From Phenylobacterium sp. NIBR 498073 (GTDB lineage Bacteria; Pseudomonadota; Alphaproteobacteria; Caulobacterales; Caulobacteraceae), in NCBI RefSeq assembly GCF_027286305.1, contig NZ_CP114599.1, forward strand, positions 3,319,001-3,383,000: a stretch of 64,000 nt of DNA, in the 5' to 3' direction. Shown here piece after piece: positions 8,345-16,836 of this stretch (the stretch's first letter is position 1; each line of letters begins with the position of its first letter). The translations under genes and the position numbers were made by a program. The notes below the pieces were generated by a model. It saw only the letters and a list, made by a program, of their open reading frames with translations, did no database searches and was not told where the DNA came from.

Positions 8345-9118
8345 CTAGTCGAGTTCCTGCACTCCGCCGCCGCTGACCGTCAGCACCTGGCCGCTGATCC
8401 AGGCGGCGGCAGGCGAACAGAGGAACAGCGCCGCATTGGCGATGTCCTCCGGCGCGCCAAGGCGCCCCAGCGGCGTGTGGCGCAGCATCGCCCGTTCCGT
8501 CTCCGGTGTCAGCACGCTCGCCAGGGCGCCGGTCTTGATCGCCCCCGGCGCGATGGCGTTCACCCGGATCCCCATCGGCCCGAGGTCGAAGGCGAGGTTG
8601 CGGGTCAGGTGGTTGGCCGCGGCCTTCGACGATCCGTAGGAGGCCATCCGCACGTTGCGGTTCTCGCCCGCCATCGACGAGATGTTGAGAACCGCGCCGC
8701 CGCCGGCCGCGGCCATGTGCGGCGCGCACAGCTGGCAGAGCCGGAAGCCCGAGAACACGTTGAGCTGAAACGCGCGCACGAAGTCGGCCATCGGCATGTC
8801 GAACGGCTTGGGCCCGCCGCCGCCGGCGTTGTTGACCAGGATCGTCAACCGCCCGAACCGCTGCAGCGCCAGGTCGACCAGGCGTTCCAGGTCCTCGTCG
8901 CGGGTGACGTCGCAACCCACGGCCAGCGCCTCGCGCCCCGCGTTCGCCAGTCCGTCCGCCAGCGCCTGCGCGGCGGCTTCGTCGCGGTCGCTGACCACCA
9001 CCGCCGAGCCGGCCTGCGCGAACCGCTCGGCGATCGCCCGGCCGATGCCCGCCCCGGCGCCGGTAACGATCGTCACCTGTCCGTCCAGCGCCAGCAGCCC
9101 TTCGATCCCTTCCGCCAT
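8345..9118 (-). CDS. short-chain dehydrogenase/reductase (SDR)
   Basis: A 257-residue classical SDR. It has the nucleotide motif TGAGAGIG near residue 20, the NNAG motif at about residue 93 (ILVNNAGGGGPKP), the catalytic Ser in ISSMAG and the YxxxK pair in ASYGSSKAAANH, and ends with SGGGVQELD. D at the end of the second strand (VVVSDRDEAAA) favours NAD over NADP. It oxidises or reduces a hydroxyl/keto group of an unknown substrate in the cytosol. The gene is 37 bases upstream of the amidohydrolase on the same strand, and the three genes may form one unit. It is divergent from the aminotransferase. Confidence 0.85.
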   Translation of the reverse strand: MAEGIEGLLALDGQVTIVTGAGAGIGRAIAERFAQAGSAVVVSDRDEAAAQALADGLANAGREALAVGCDVTRDEDLERLVDLALQRFGRLTILVNNAGGGGPKPFDMPMADFVRAFQLNVFSGFRLCQLCAPHMAAAGGGAVLNISSMAGENRNVRMASYGSSKAAANHLTRNLAFDLGPMGIRVNAIAPGAIKTGALASVLTPETERAMLRHTPLGRLGAPEDIANAALFLCSPAAAWISGQVLTVSGGGVQELD

Positions 9119-9208
9119 CCTGACCTCCCTACGTCGCCAGATGAGCTAACGCGCGGCTTGATCGGCGGGCTCCTTGATTTGGCCGCGTGCCTGCGCCAGA
9201 GCATCGGC

Positions 9209-10354
9209 ATGTCCCTGCGCATCGATCCGTTCCACGCCATTTCCGTCAGCGGCCTGGCCCATCGGCTGAAGTCCGAGGGCCGTTCGGTGATCCACATGGA
9301 GTTCGGCCAGCCCTCCACCGGCGCGCCGAAGGCGGCGATCGAGGCCGCCCACAAGGTGCTCGACAGCGACCCGATGGGCTATTGGGAAAGCCCGGCGCTG
9401 AAGGCCCGCATCGCGCGCCACTATCTGGAAAAGTACGGCGTCGAGGTCGCGCCGAACCGCATCACCCTGACCTGCGGCGCCTCGCCGGCGCTGGTTCTGG
9501 CACTGGCCTCGTCGTTCAGTCCCGGCGACCGCGTCGCCCTGGCGCGGCCTGGCTACGTCGCCTATCGCAACACGCTCAAGGCGCTGCACATCGAGCCGGT
9601 GGAGCTGGCCTGCGGCGCCAACGAGCGCTACCAGCTGAGCGCCGAGCGCATCGCCGCCCTGGATCCGCCGCCGGCCGGCGTGATCATCGCCAGCCCGGCC
9701 AATCCGACCGGCACCATCATCCCCGCCGACGAGCTCGAGGCCATCGCCAAGATCTGCCGCGAGCGGAACATCAAGATCGTCTCGGACGAGATCTATCACG
9801 GCCTGAGCTACGTCGAGCCGGCGCGCTCGATGCTGGAGTTCGAGCCGAACGCCCTGGTGGTCAACTCGTTCTCCAAATACTTCAGCATGGCCGGCTGGCG
9901 GCTGGGCTGGCTGCTCTCGCCGCCCGAGCACGTGAAGGCGGCGATCGCCTATATGGGCGCGCTGTTCCTGACCCCGCCGTCGCTGGCCCAGCACGCCGCG
10001 CTGGCGGCGATGGACTGCGAGGACGAGCTGGAAGGCCACATCGAGGTCTATCGCGCCAACCGCGCCCTGCTGCTGGAGGCGCTGCCGCGGCTGGGCCTGT
10101 CGGCCATCGCCCCGCCGGACGGCGCCTTCTACATCTATGCCGACGTCGCGCACCTGACCGACGACAGCCTCAGCTTCTGCCAGCGGCTGCTGCAGGACAC
10201 CGGGGTCGCCACCGCCCCCGGCGTCGACTTCGATCCGGTCGAGGGCCGCCACTTCATCCGCATGTCGTTCGCGGTCTCGACGCCGGAGATCAAGGAGGCG
10301 ATCTCGCGGCTGGAGCCCTGGTTCGCCGCCCAGGCCGCGGCGAGCGCGGAATAA
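9209..10354 (+). CDS. class I/II pyridoxal-phosphate aminotransferase
   Basis: The 381-residue protein is a fold-type I aminotransferase (aspartate/aromatic group). Residues seen are the GQP segment near the N-terminus, ASPANPTGT at 161-169, the SDEIYHGL aspartate/tyrosine pair at about 192-199, the PLP-binding lysine K223 in NSFSKYFSMAGWRLGW, and the substrate-carboxylate arginine in HFIRMSFA. It transfers an amino group between an amino acid and a 2-oxo acid in the cytosol. The start is ATG 9209; the frame is open far upstream but that stretch has no protein-like sequence and overlaps the divergent SDR gene. The exact amino acid is unknown. Confidence 0.88.
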   Translation: MSLRIDPFHAISVSGLAHRLKSEGRSVIHMEFGQPSTGAPKAAIEAAHKVLDSDPMGYWESPALKARIARHYLEKYGVEVAPNRITLTCGASPALVLALASSFSPGDRVALARPGYVAYRNTLKALHIEPVELACGANERYQLSAERIAALDPPPAGVIIASPANPTGTIIPADELEAIAKICRERNIKIVSDEIYHGLSYVEPARSMLEFEPNALVVNSFSKYFSMAGWRLGWLLSPPEHVKAAIAYMGALFLTPPSLAQHAALAAMDCEDELEGHIEVYRANRALLLEALPRLGLSAIAPPDGAFYIYADVAHLTDDSLSFCQRLLQDTGVATAPGVDFDPVEGRHFIRMSFAVSTPEIKEAISRLEPWFAAQAAASAE

Positions 10355-10420
10355 AATCCAGCGCGGCTGTCGGCCCCCGCGAACCTGCCGCGTCCTAGGG
10401 GCAGACCCAAGGAGATCGAC

Positions 10421-10891
10421 ATGACCGACACCGCCGCCGACCGCGAACTCGTCCTGACCCGCATCGTCGACGTTCCCGCCGACAAGCTGTACCGCGGGTG
10501 GACCGAGCCGGAGCTGATGAAGCAGTGGTTCGCCCCCAAGCCGTTCACCGTCCCGGTCGCCGAGACCGACGTGCGCCCCGGCGGAACCAGCTTCGTGGTC
10601 ATGAAGGACCCGGACGGTAACGAATATCCCAATCGCGGCGTCTATCTCGACGTCGAGCCGGGCAGGAAGATCGTCTTCACCGACGCCTTCACCGAGGCCT
10701 GGACGCCTTCGGACAAGCCGTTCTTCGTCGGGACCATCAGCTTCGAGGACCTGGGCGGCGGCCAGACCCGCTACACCGCGACCGCCCGCCACTGGAGCGT
10801 CGAAGACAAGCAAGCCCACGAGCAGATGGGTTTCCACGAGGGCTGGGGGATCTGCCTGGATCAATTGGTCGAGGTGGCCCGCGCTCTCTAG
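10421..10891 (+). CDS. SRPBCC/AHSA1-like domain protein
   Basis: The 156-residue product has the signature of the Activator-of-Hsp90-like SRPBCC group: RIVDVPADKLYRGWTEPELMKQWF at the start and PGRKIVFTDAFTE in the middle, with a C-terminal helix that includes HEQMGFHEGWGICLDQL. Such single-domain bacterial proteins bind hydrophobic ligands, often beside ArsR regulators, but no such regulator is here. The ATG follows an AAGGAG ribosome site. There is no signal peptide. It lies 66 bases after the aminotransferase and 50 bases before the GNAT gene, all on the same strand. Confidence 0.8.
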   Translation: MTDTAADRELVLTRIVDVPADKLYRGWTEPELMKQWFAPKPFTVPVAETDVRPGGTSFVVMKDPDGNEYPNRGVYLDVEPGRKIVFTDAFTEAWTPSDKPFFVGTISFEDLGGGQTRYTATARHWSVEDKQAHEQMGFHEGWGICLDQLVEVARAL

Positions 10892-10941
10892 GCCGACAGC
10901 TCTAGGCGCCGGCCGGCTCATCGCCCAAAGTCGGATCACAG

Positions 10942-11385
10942 ATGAGCGTCCAGATCCGTCCCTTCGCAGAGGCCGACCGCCCGGCCTGTCAGGCCATCGC
11001 CGCGGCGGCCGCCCTCACCTCCTATGGCGCGCACATGCCGCCGCAGGCGTTCGGCCCGCACGAGCCGCTGGAGCCGGCCGACCAGCGCGCGGTCGCCGTG
11101 ATCGGCGGCGAGGTGGTCGGCTTCATCGAGCTGGTCGGCGCCCACGTCTCCAACGTGTTCGTCGCGCCGGCGGCCCAGGGCCAGGGCGTCGGCGGCCTGA
11201 TGATGGCCTGGGCCGAGGCGCAAACCCACGGTCCGCTGACGCTCTCGGTGTTCACGGTCAATCCGAACGCCCGGCGCTTCTACGAGCGGCTCGGCTTCGT
11301 GGTCGAGGGGCTCAAGACCATCGCCTTCGCCAGCGGAGACCACGAGGTCTGGCGCATGCGCAAGGACCGCGCCGCGCCGCTTTGA
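10942..11385 (+). CDS. GNAT family N-acetyltransferase
   Basis: The 147-residue protein is a single GNAT domain. The acetyl-CoA pyrophosphate loop is seen as QGQGVGG in NVFVAPAAQGQGVGGLMM (Q/R-x-x-G-x-G), and the last strand carries the usual VNPNARRFYERLGF. Such enzymes move an acetyl group from acetyl-CoA to an amine in a small molecule or protein. The substrate is unknown. It sits in a same-strand run with the SRPBCC gene and a small membrane protein. The ribosome site before ATG 10942 is weak (GGATCACAG). Confidence 0.85.
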   Translation: MSVQIRPFAEADRPACQAIAAAAALTSYGAHMPPQAFGPHEPLEPADQRAVAVIGGEVVGFIELVGAHVSNVFVAPAAQGQGVGGLMMAWAEAQTHGPLTLSVFTVNPNARRFYERLGFVVEGLKTIAFASGDHEVWRMRKDRAAPL

Positions 11386-11449
11386 CGGCGATCAAGGCCG
11401 ACTGCATCCATCGCCCCTATTTGAGCGTTGCAGTGACCAGGAGGTCGCT

Positions 11450-11767
11450 ATGGCGCTTCTGTCCCACCCTCTGAAGGCGTCGCAGCGCTTGCTCGGTCCG
11501 CGGCGGTCCTCCCCCGTTCCGCCGCCAGGCGCTCCCCCGCCGCTTCGCCTGTCGCCAGGGCGGGCGGCGGCGGGCGCATTGCTCGCCCTGATCGGCCTAG
11601 CTGGCCTCATCGGCCAGATCGTCGTGTTCAACTGCGGTTCGCAGGCCTGCGACCGGGCGATGATGACCGTCGGCCTGGCCATGGGCGCGGCGCTGGCCGC
11701 CCTCTGCCAGATCGCAATCATCTTCGGCCTCTGGCTGCTCTGGACAGCACGTCGGCGCGACGTCTAG
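11450..11767 (+). CDS. small two-segment membrane protein
   Basis: This 105-residue product has a proline-rich basic N-terminus (residues 1-40) and two membrane helices, about residues 42-62 (AAAGALLALIGLAGLIGQIVV) and 75-98 (VGLAMGAALAALCQIAIIFGLW). A short loop with two cysteines (NCGSQACD) lies between them, and the tail is basic (RRRDV). By the positive-inside rule both ends are probably cytoplasmic and the cysteine loop periplasmic, where the two cysteines could form a disulfide. A strong AGGAGG site precedes the ATG. I do not recognise the family. Confidence 0.65.
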   Translation: MALLSHPLKASQRLLGPRRSSPVPPPGAPPPLRLSPGRAAAGALLALIGLAGLIGQIVVFNCGSQACDRAMMTVGLAMGAALAALCQIAIIFGLWLLWTARRRDV

Positions 11768-11835
11768 GCCCTTGCCGCCCCCTGGACCCGGGCATAGGCT
11801 GCCCGGATTAATTTACGTCATAAAGGGAAGCGACA

Positions 11836-12660
11836 ATGAGCGCTGCGGTGGAAACGGTCCAGAAGTCGGAAGAAGTCCTCTATGAGGTGGCCGAGGGGAT
11901 CGCCACCCTCACGCTCAATCGGCCCGAGCGGCTGAACACCATTTCCGGGCCGATGCTGGCCCGCCTGACCCAGCTGCTGATCAAGGCCAACGAGGACCCC
12001 GCCGTGCGGGTCATCGTGCTGACCGGAACCGGCCGCGCCTTCTGCGCCGGGCTCGACCTGGTCGACGCCACCCAGGGATCGGGCATCGGCTCGGACAAGC
12101 AGGTCTCCACGATCTCGGTGAACCTCGACCTGCGCAACACCCCGCCGACCGTCCTGTTCGCCATGGACAAGCCGACGATCTGCGCGCTCAACGGCTCGGC
12201 CGCCGGCTACGGCATGGACACCGCCATGGGCTGCGACATCCGCATCGCCGGCGAGAGCGCCAAGATGGCCGCGGCCTTCGTCAAGCGCGGCGTGGTGCCG
12301 GAAAGCGGCGGCACCTGGATCCTGCCGCGGCTGCTGGGCTGGGCCAAGGCCGCCGAGCTGATCTTCACCGGCCGCACGCTGTCGGCCAAGGAGAGCCTGG
12401 AGCTCGGCCTGGTCAACCACGTGGTCCCCGACGCCGAGCTGGCCGCCAAGACCCGCGAGATCGCCCTGGAGATGGCGGCCAACGCGCCGCTGGCGGTGCA
12501 GTCGGCCAAGCGGCTGATGCGGATGGGCCTGTCGGAGACGTTCAACGACCACGTCCACCACGTCTATCTGCAGTTCCTGCAGCTGATCCGCACCCAGGAC
12601 TTCAAGGAGGGCATGACCTCCTTCCTCGAAAAGCGCCCGGCCGACTTCCAGGGCCGCTAG
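11836..12660 (+). CDS. enoyl-CoA hydratase/isomerase (crotonase) family protein
   Basis: The 274-residue protein is a crotonase. It has the CoA-binding start (EGIATLTLNRPERLNTI), the first oxyanion segment GRAFCAGLDL and the second NGSAAGYGMDTAMGCDIRIA. The catalytic-region PESGG supplies a glutamate at the position of the rat hydratase Glu164. A C-terminal helical part contains the usual FKEGMTSFLEKRPADFQGR. Its likely reaction is hydration of a 2-enoyl-CoA in beta-oxidation or a related pathway, in the cytosol. The AAGGGAAG before ATG 11836 is a fair ribosome site. It converges on acylphosphatase with a hairpin between. Confidence 0.88.
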   Translation: MSAAVETVQKSEEVLYEVAEGIATLTLNRPERLNTISGPMLARLTQLLIKANEDPAVRVIVLTGTGRAFCAGLDLVDATQGSGIGSDKQVSTISVNLDLRNTPPTVLFAMDKPTICALNGSAAGYGMDTAMGCDIRIAGESAKMAAAFVKRGVVPESGGTWILPRLLGWAKAAELIFTGRTLSAKESLELGLVNHVVPDAELAAKTREIALEMAANAPLAVQSAKRLMRMGLSETFNDHVHHVYLQFLQLIRTQDFKEGMTSFLEKRPADFQGR

Positions 12661-12670
12661 AGGCTCGCCA

Positions 12671-12694
12671 TCGGCCCGGCGCCGGCCGGGCCGA
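12671..12694. terminator. bidirectional hairpin between enoyl-CoA hydratase and acylphosphatase
   Basis: A perfect 10-base stem (TCGGCCCGGC / GCCGGGCCGA) with loop GCCG fills most of the 35-base gap between two convergent stop codons. No T-run follows on either strand, so it may be a Rho-assisted or RNA-stabilising hairpin. Confidence 0.55.
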
Positions 12695-12695
12695 C

Positions 12696-12971
12696 CTAGC
12701 TGCGAGCGGCGAACCCGACGCTGCCGTCGTCGTCCGCCGCCAGGGCCTGCACGTCGGAGACCGAGGCGGCGGGCGGACCGCCGCGGCACGCCTCAGCCAT
12801 CCGCTCCAGCGCGACCTCGTCGCCGATCGCGAGCAGCTCGACCGAGCCGTCGGGGCAATTACGCACCCAGCCGTCGAGCGCGAGCGAGCGCGCCTGACGC
12901 TCGGCCCACCAACGATAGCCGACGCCCTGCACCTGTCCGGTGATGCGCAGTCTGAACGCACGCCGCTCCAT
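12696..12971 (-). CDS. acylphosphatase
   Basis: The 91-residue protein shows both acylphosphatase signatures: RITGQVQGVGYRWW, with the catalytic arginine in GYR, and GWVRNCPDGSVEL, with the catalytic asparagine. It hydrolyses carboxyl-phosphate bonds such as those in acyl phosphates and carbamoyl phosphate. I start at ATG 12969-12971 (MERRAFRLR), which gives the usual length of about 90. An in-frame start 22 codons upstream would add a non-conserved extension. It is divergent from the acid phosphatase gene. Confidence 0.92.
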   Translation of the reverse strand: MERRAFRLRITGQVQGVGYRWWAERQARSLALDGWVRNCPDGSVELLAIGDEVALERMAEACRGGPPAASVSDVQALAADDDGSVGFAARS

Positions 12972-13085
12972 GCGCCCAGCATGCGCCTGCAGCAGGCGAA
13001 TGTCATGACATGCGGGTCCCGTCCGATTTGCCGACATATCGTCACCCGCCTAGGCTGTGCGGAATCGAAGACGAGGGAGAGGACG

Positions 13086-13919
13086 ATGGTCAGGCAGGCA
13101 TGGGTGTTCGCCATTGCGGCGATGGTGGCGAGCTGCGCAGCGCCGGGCGGCCAGGCGCCGCAGATGCAGGCCAAGGCCGAGCCTAAGCCTATCCCCGAGA
13201 TCCGCCCCGGCTACCTGGCCGGCTACCTGCCGATGGGCGGCGCGCCCAACAGCCTGGCCATCCTCCCCGGCCCGCCGGCCGCCGGCTCGCCCGCCCAGGC
13301 GCGCGACGACGCCGCGGCCAAGGCGGCCGTCGACCTGAACGGCGGCCCGCGCTGGTCGGTGGCCGTGCAGGACGCCGAACTGAAATTCCCGGCCGCGGCC
13401 GAGACCTTTTCCTGCGCGCTGGGCGTGAAGGTCAGCGCCGAAACCACGCCGCGGCTCTACACCATGCTGCGCCGCACGCTCGTCGACACCGGGCTGTCGA
13501 CCTATCCGACCAAGACCAAGTTCCAGCGCCAACGGCCGTTCATGGTCAACAACACGCCGATGTGCACGCCGCAAGACGAGGCCGAACTGCGCAAGGACGG
13601 CTCCTATCCCTCCGGGCACAGCGCCATCGGCTGGGGCTGGGCGCTGATCCTGGCCGAGGCCGCGCCCGACCGCGCCACCGAGCTGCTGCATCGCGGCCGC
13701 GCCTTCACCCAGAGCCGGGTGGTCTGCAACGTCCATTGGCTGAGCGACACCGAGGAGGGCCGGATGATGGGCGCGGCCACCGTCGCCAAGCTGCATGACA
13801 ACGCCGACTTCAAGGCGGATCTGGAGGCGGCCAAGGCCGAGATCGCCGCCGCCCGCGCCGCCGGCCAGCTGCCGACCCGCGACTGCGCCGCCGAGACCGC
13901 GGCCCTGGCGAACGGCTAG
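13086..13919 (+). CDS. class A non-specific acid phosphatase (PAP2 superfamily), lipoprotein
   Basis: The 277-residue protein carries all three PAP2/class A acid phosphatase motifs: K-x6-RP (KTKFQRQRPF), PSGH (DGSYPSGHSAIGWGW) and SR-x5-H-x3-D (SRVVCNVHWLSD), with the two catalytic histidines. The N-terminus is a lipoprotein signal (FAIAAMVASCAAPG, lipobox VASC), so it is probably anchored in a membrane and acts in the periplasm on phosphomonoesters, as PhoN does. The start ATG 13086 has a GGGAGAGG site; the open frame further upstream overlaps the acylphosphatase promoter and is not needed. A 137-bp repeat follows. Confidence 0.9.
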   Translation: MVRQAWVFAIAAMVASCAAPGGQAPQMQAKAEPKPIPEIRPGYLAGYLPMGGAPNSLAILPGPPAAGSPAQARDDAAAKAAVDLNGGPRWSVAVQDAELKFPAAAETFSCALGVKVSAETTPRLYTMLRRTLVDTGLSTYPTKTKFQRQRPFMVNNTPMCTPQDEAELRKDGSYPSGHSAIGWGWALILAEAAPDRATELLHRGRAFTQSRVVCNVHWLSDTEEGRMMGAATVAKLHDNADFKADLEAAKAEIAAARAAGQLPTRDCAAETAALANG

Positions 13920-13926
13920 CGCGCTT

Positions 13927-14063
13927 TGTCATCCCGGAAAGCCCTTGAGGGCTTGTCCGGGATCCATTCGCGCCGCGCCCGGAAGATGGGGCGAGGCCGG
14001 GCCATCTCTGGCCGATCAGGTGTTCATGGATCCCGGACTTGCTGCGCAATCCGGGGTGACACG
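13927..14063. repeat. 137-bp palindromic intergenic repeat, copy 2 (inverted)
   Basis: Read on the minus strand, this element begins GTGTCACCCCGGATTGCG and contains CAGCAAGTCCGGGATCC and CATGAACACC, which align with GTGTCATCCCGGTTTGCG, AAGCAAGACCGGGACCC and CATGAACACC of the copy at 2294-2430. The far arm (GCGAATGGATCCCGG) also aligns. Both copies are 137 bp. It sits between the convergent acid phosphatase and PhnB-like genes. Confidence 0.8.
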
Positions 14064-14074
14064 GAGGGCTCGCC

Positions 14075-14551
14075 CTACCCGGCGTGGGCGGCTTCCAGGT
14101 CGGCGACGATGATCTTGCTCATCTTCAGCATGGCCTGGACCACGCGCCCGGCCTTGGCCGGGTCGGGATCGCTCATCAGCCGCGGCAGCGCCTTGGGCAC
14201 CACCTGCCATGACAGGCCAAAGCGGTCCTTCAGCCAGGCGCACTGGCTGGGGGAACCGCCGCCGGCGATCAGCCCGTCCCAGTAGCGGTCGACCTCGGCC
14301 TGGTCCTCGCAGTCGATCACGAACGACACCGCCTCGGTGAACTTGAAGTGCGGCCCGCCGTTGAGGGCGGTGAACCGCTGGCCGTCGAGTTCGAACTCGA
14401 CGGTCATCACCTGTCCGTCCATGCCGCCGGGCGAGCCGGGCGGATAGCGCGTCACCTTGCCGATCTTCGAATTCGGGAACAGCGAGACATAGAGCTCGGC
14501 CGCCTCGTGGGCCTGGCCGTCGAACCACAGGAACGGATGTATCTTGTGCAT
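14075..14551 (-). CDS. PhnB-like VOC superfamily protein (3-demethylubiquinone methyltransferase-like)
   Basis: The 158-residue product matches the PhnB/3-dmu-9_3-mt group of vicinal-oxygen-chelate proteins: KIHPFLWFDGQAHEAAELYVSLFPNS cut by a turn, then DGQVMTVEFELDGQRF, ALNGGPHFKFTEAVSF and a C-terminal WLKDRFGLSWQVVP. Despite the name, members of this group are not shown to be methyltransferases and their ligands are mostly unknown. The start is ATG 14549-14551, behind a GAGGAGG site. A longer frame to 14689 lacks a better start. No signal peptide is present. It is divergent from the membrane protein gene. Confidence 0.85.
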   Translation of the reverse strand: MHKIHPFLWFDGQAHEAAELYVSLFPNSKIGKVTRYPPGSPGGMDGQVMTVEFELDGQRFTALNGGPHFKFTEAVSFVIDCEDQAEVDRYWDGLIAGGGSPSQCAWLKDRFGLSWQVVPKALPRLMSDPDPAKAGRVVQAMLKMSKIIVADLEAAHAG

Positions 14552-14715
14552 GTCGTCCTCCTCACCGGGGCGGCGCGCCGCACCCGCGATCGAGCCCACC
14601 AGCGGGACCTCGGGCCAAGGACGAACCAGCAAGGCCGGATCCGACATCGGTAGAAGACCCGATTGCCGCGGCCGCGGCCGCTTGCCCAAGCTTGCGGGCG
14701 AAAGGACGCCGCCCC

Positions 14716-15897
14716 GTGGTCCACCAGGCTGCCCTCCCGCCGATGATCGGCGTCGAAGCGATATTCGAAGGCGGCCCGCCGCGGCGGCTGACCGCCCTGG
14801 CGCGCCTGCCCTCGCCGATCGCGCCCAACGCCGCCGTCCGCACCGTGCTGACCTTCGCGATCGCCTGGATCCCGCTGGCCGTGCTGGTCGCCATCGACAT
14901 CGTGTTGGGCCGGCCCAGGGTCCTCTACAGCTTCGTCGAGGACATCGGGGTTCACGCGCGCTACGCGATCGCCGCCCCGCTGCTGGTGCTGAGCCACGTC
15001 GTCTGCGCCCGGCGGCTCGGCCGCATCGCCTATCACTTCCAGGTCTCGGGCCTGCTCGACGAGGCCGACCAGCGGCGGGTGCGCGAGGCGCTGGAAGCCA
15101 CCCGCCGCCGCGTCCACTCGCTGTGGGCCGAGGCGGTGGTGGTCATCGTCGTCTACGCCCAGGTCGCCTCCCTGGTGACGCTCGAGCCGCAGATCCTTCG
15201 CCAGGCCGAGTGGCAGGTCGCGGCGAACGGCGCCGGGCTGTCGGCGGCCGGCTGGTGGCACGGCGTGGTCAGCGCGCCGCTGTTGATGGCGCTGCTGCTG
15301 GGCTGGGTCTGGCGGATCGCCAACTGGGCCTGGTTCCTGCGCACCGTCTCGCGCCTGGACCTGAGGCTGGTGGCCGCACATCCCGACCAGGCCGGCGGGC
15401 TCGGCTTCCTGGCGCAGTCGGTCCGGGCCTTTTGCATCGTCGGCACGGGCCTGGGCGCCATCGTCGCCGGCCGCTTCGGATACGTCTATCGGCACGATCT
15501 GGCCACGCCGTTCACCAACCTGCTGCTGGTCGGCGGCGTGACGGTGCTGACGCTGGCGCTGGCGGTCGGGCCGTTGCTGTTCTTCATGCGCCCGCTGATG
15601 CAGTCCTGGCGGCAGGGGGCGCTGGAATACGGCGTTCTGGCCAGCGACATGGGCGTGCAGTTCGAGCGCAACTGGTTCGGCGGATCCGAGCGGCCGATGC
15701 TGGCGGAACCGGACTTCTCGGCCGCCACCGACCTCTATCAGGTGGTCGGCAACGTCTACGCCATGCGCTTCATTCCGGTCGACCCGCGCAGCCTGATCAT
15801 GCTGGTGGCCGCTACCCTCGCCCCCTTCGTGCCGGCGATGTTCCTGTCCATGCCCACCGAGGCGGTGATCGGGGAACTGAAGGCGTTGCTGTTCTAA
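14716..15897 (+). CDS. conserved multi-pass membrane protein of unknown function
   Basis: The frame encodes about 393 residues with six to seven hydrophobic segments, including TVLTFAIAWIPLAVLVAIDI, AVVVIVVYAQVASLVTL, LLMALLLGWVWRIANWAWFL and LLLVGGVTVLTLALAVGPLL. A conserved-looking soluble loop (ARRLGRIAYHFQVSGLLDEADQ) lies between the second and third. It should be an inner-membrane protein. I prefer the GTG at 14716 because AAAGGA lies 9 bases upstream; ATG 14743 is possible and would remove nine residues. The family is unknown to me. It converges on the next gene with only one base between the stops. Confidence 0.7.
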   Translation: MVHQAALPPMIGVEAIFEGGPPRRLTALARLPSPIAPNAAVRTVLTFAIAWIPLAVLVAIDIVLGRPRVLYSFVEDIGVHARYAIAAPLLVLSHVVCARRLGRIAYHFQVSGLLDEADQRRVREALEATRRRVHSLWAEAVVVIVVYAQVASLVTLEPQILRQAEWQVAANGAGLSAAGWWHGVVSAPLLMALLLGWVWRIANWAWFLRTVSRLDLRLVAAHPDQAGGLGFLAQSVRAFCIVGTGLGAIVAGRFGYVYRHDLATPFTNLLLVGGVTVLTLALAVGPLLFFMRPLMQSWRQGALEYGVLASDMGVQFERNWFGGSERPMLAEPDFSAATDLYQVVGNVYAMRFIPVDPRSLIMLVAATLAPFVPAMFLSMPTEAVIGELKALLF

Positions 15898-15898
15898 C

Positions 15899-16714
15899 CT
15901 AGCGGTCGAGCCAGCGGCGCCAGGCCGGTCTGGGCTTGGGCTTGACCGGCGGCGGCGGCGGGGCCGCTACCGGCGGGGCGACGGGCTCGGCTGTGGGCGG
16001 CGCAGGCGGCGGCAGGCTGAACATCGCCCGATCGACCGGCAGGAAGTCGACTTTCGACAGCACCCGTTCGCGCGGCGCGGCCAGACCGCCGCCGGACATC
16101 GCCACCCGGAACGGGATCATCACCGCGCCCACGCGGCGATAGTCGGAGATCTCGTAGGTCGTCGGCGGCCCCTGGCCGTCATGCTCGACCATCCGGCCGA
16201 GCAGGCGGCTGCGCGCGTCGAACCAGAGGTCGCGCGGCGCGCCGCCCGCCGGCTGCACCCGCAGCACCTCGTAGCTGCGCCCCTGGTGCTGGCGCACCCC
16301 TTCGTGCGAACTGCGCAGGTCGAAGCGGCTCGGATAGAAGTAGCCGTACCCGGCGAAGAACGCCTCGCCCCGGACCTTGGCCAGATACGGTCCGCGATCG
16401 GACCCCGTAGCCGCGCCGCTGGCCAGGACCCGCCACTCGGCCGCGCCGTTGTAGCCCTGGATCAGCCTGGTCCCGCCGTCGGTCAGGGTTTCTTCCCGCA
16501 ATCCGTAGCGCAGGGGATCGGCCCAGCGTTCGATCGGCTTGCCGCCCTCCGCGCCCACCTCGTGCACGCCGCGCAGCATGTTCCAGGCGGCCGCCCCGCC
16601 GGAGGCCGCGCGCGCCTGGTCGAGGACCCTCTGGGCGGCGGGAGAATTCTGGGCCTGCGCGGCGCCGGCCGCGAGCACCGCGACGGCGACCACCGCGGCG
16701 AACAGCTGACGCAT
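15899..16714 (-). CDS. periplasmic outer-membrane-lipoprotein-sorting-like protein with proline-rich tail
   Basis: The product is about 271 residues. It has a signal peptide (MRQLFAAVVAVAVLAAGAAQA) and then a domain beginning RVLDQARAASGGAAAWNMLRGVHEVG, which recurs in DUF/LolA-like periplasmic proteins. Typical phrases are LWFDARSRLLGRMV and YRRVGAVMIPFRVAM. The last 40 residues are rich in proline (PPPAPPTAEPVAPPVAAPP) and end in a basic KPKPRPAWRRWLDR. A LolA-like beta barrel that binds lipid is likely but not proven. The start could instead be the ATG at 16729. It is divergent from a TonB receptor, and the shared 27-base motif at 16837 lies between them. Confidence 0.7.
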   Translation of the reverse strand: MRQLFAAVVAVAVLAAGAAQAQNSPAAQRVLDQARAASGGAAAWNMLRGVHEVGAEGGKPIERWADPLRYGLREETLTDGGTRLIQGYNGAAEWRVLASGAATGSDRGPYLAKVRGEAFFAGYGYFYPSRFDLRSSHEGVRQHQGRSYEVLRVQPAGGAPRDLWFDARSRLLGRMVEHDGQGPPTTYEISDYRRVGAVMIPFRVAMSGGGLAAPRERVLSKVDFLPVDRAMFSLPPPAPPTAEPVAPPVAAPPPPPVKPKPRPAWRRWLDR

Positions 16715-16836
16715 CGGCGAAGTCCACATGAGCCGGCGAAGGAAGCGGCGAAGGATGTCGAGAATGCGGCGACTCGCACCCTCGGCCCGCCTGTTAGCCG
16801 CCCCGCGCCCGCGCCGCAAACCGCCCGGCCTCGATA

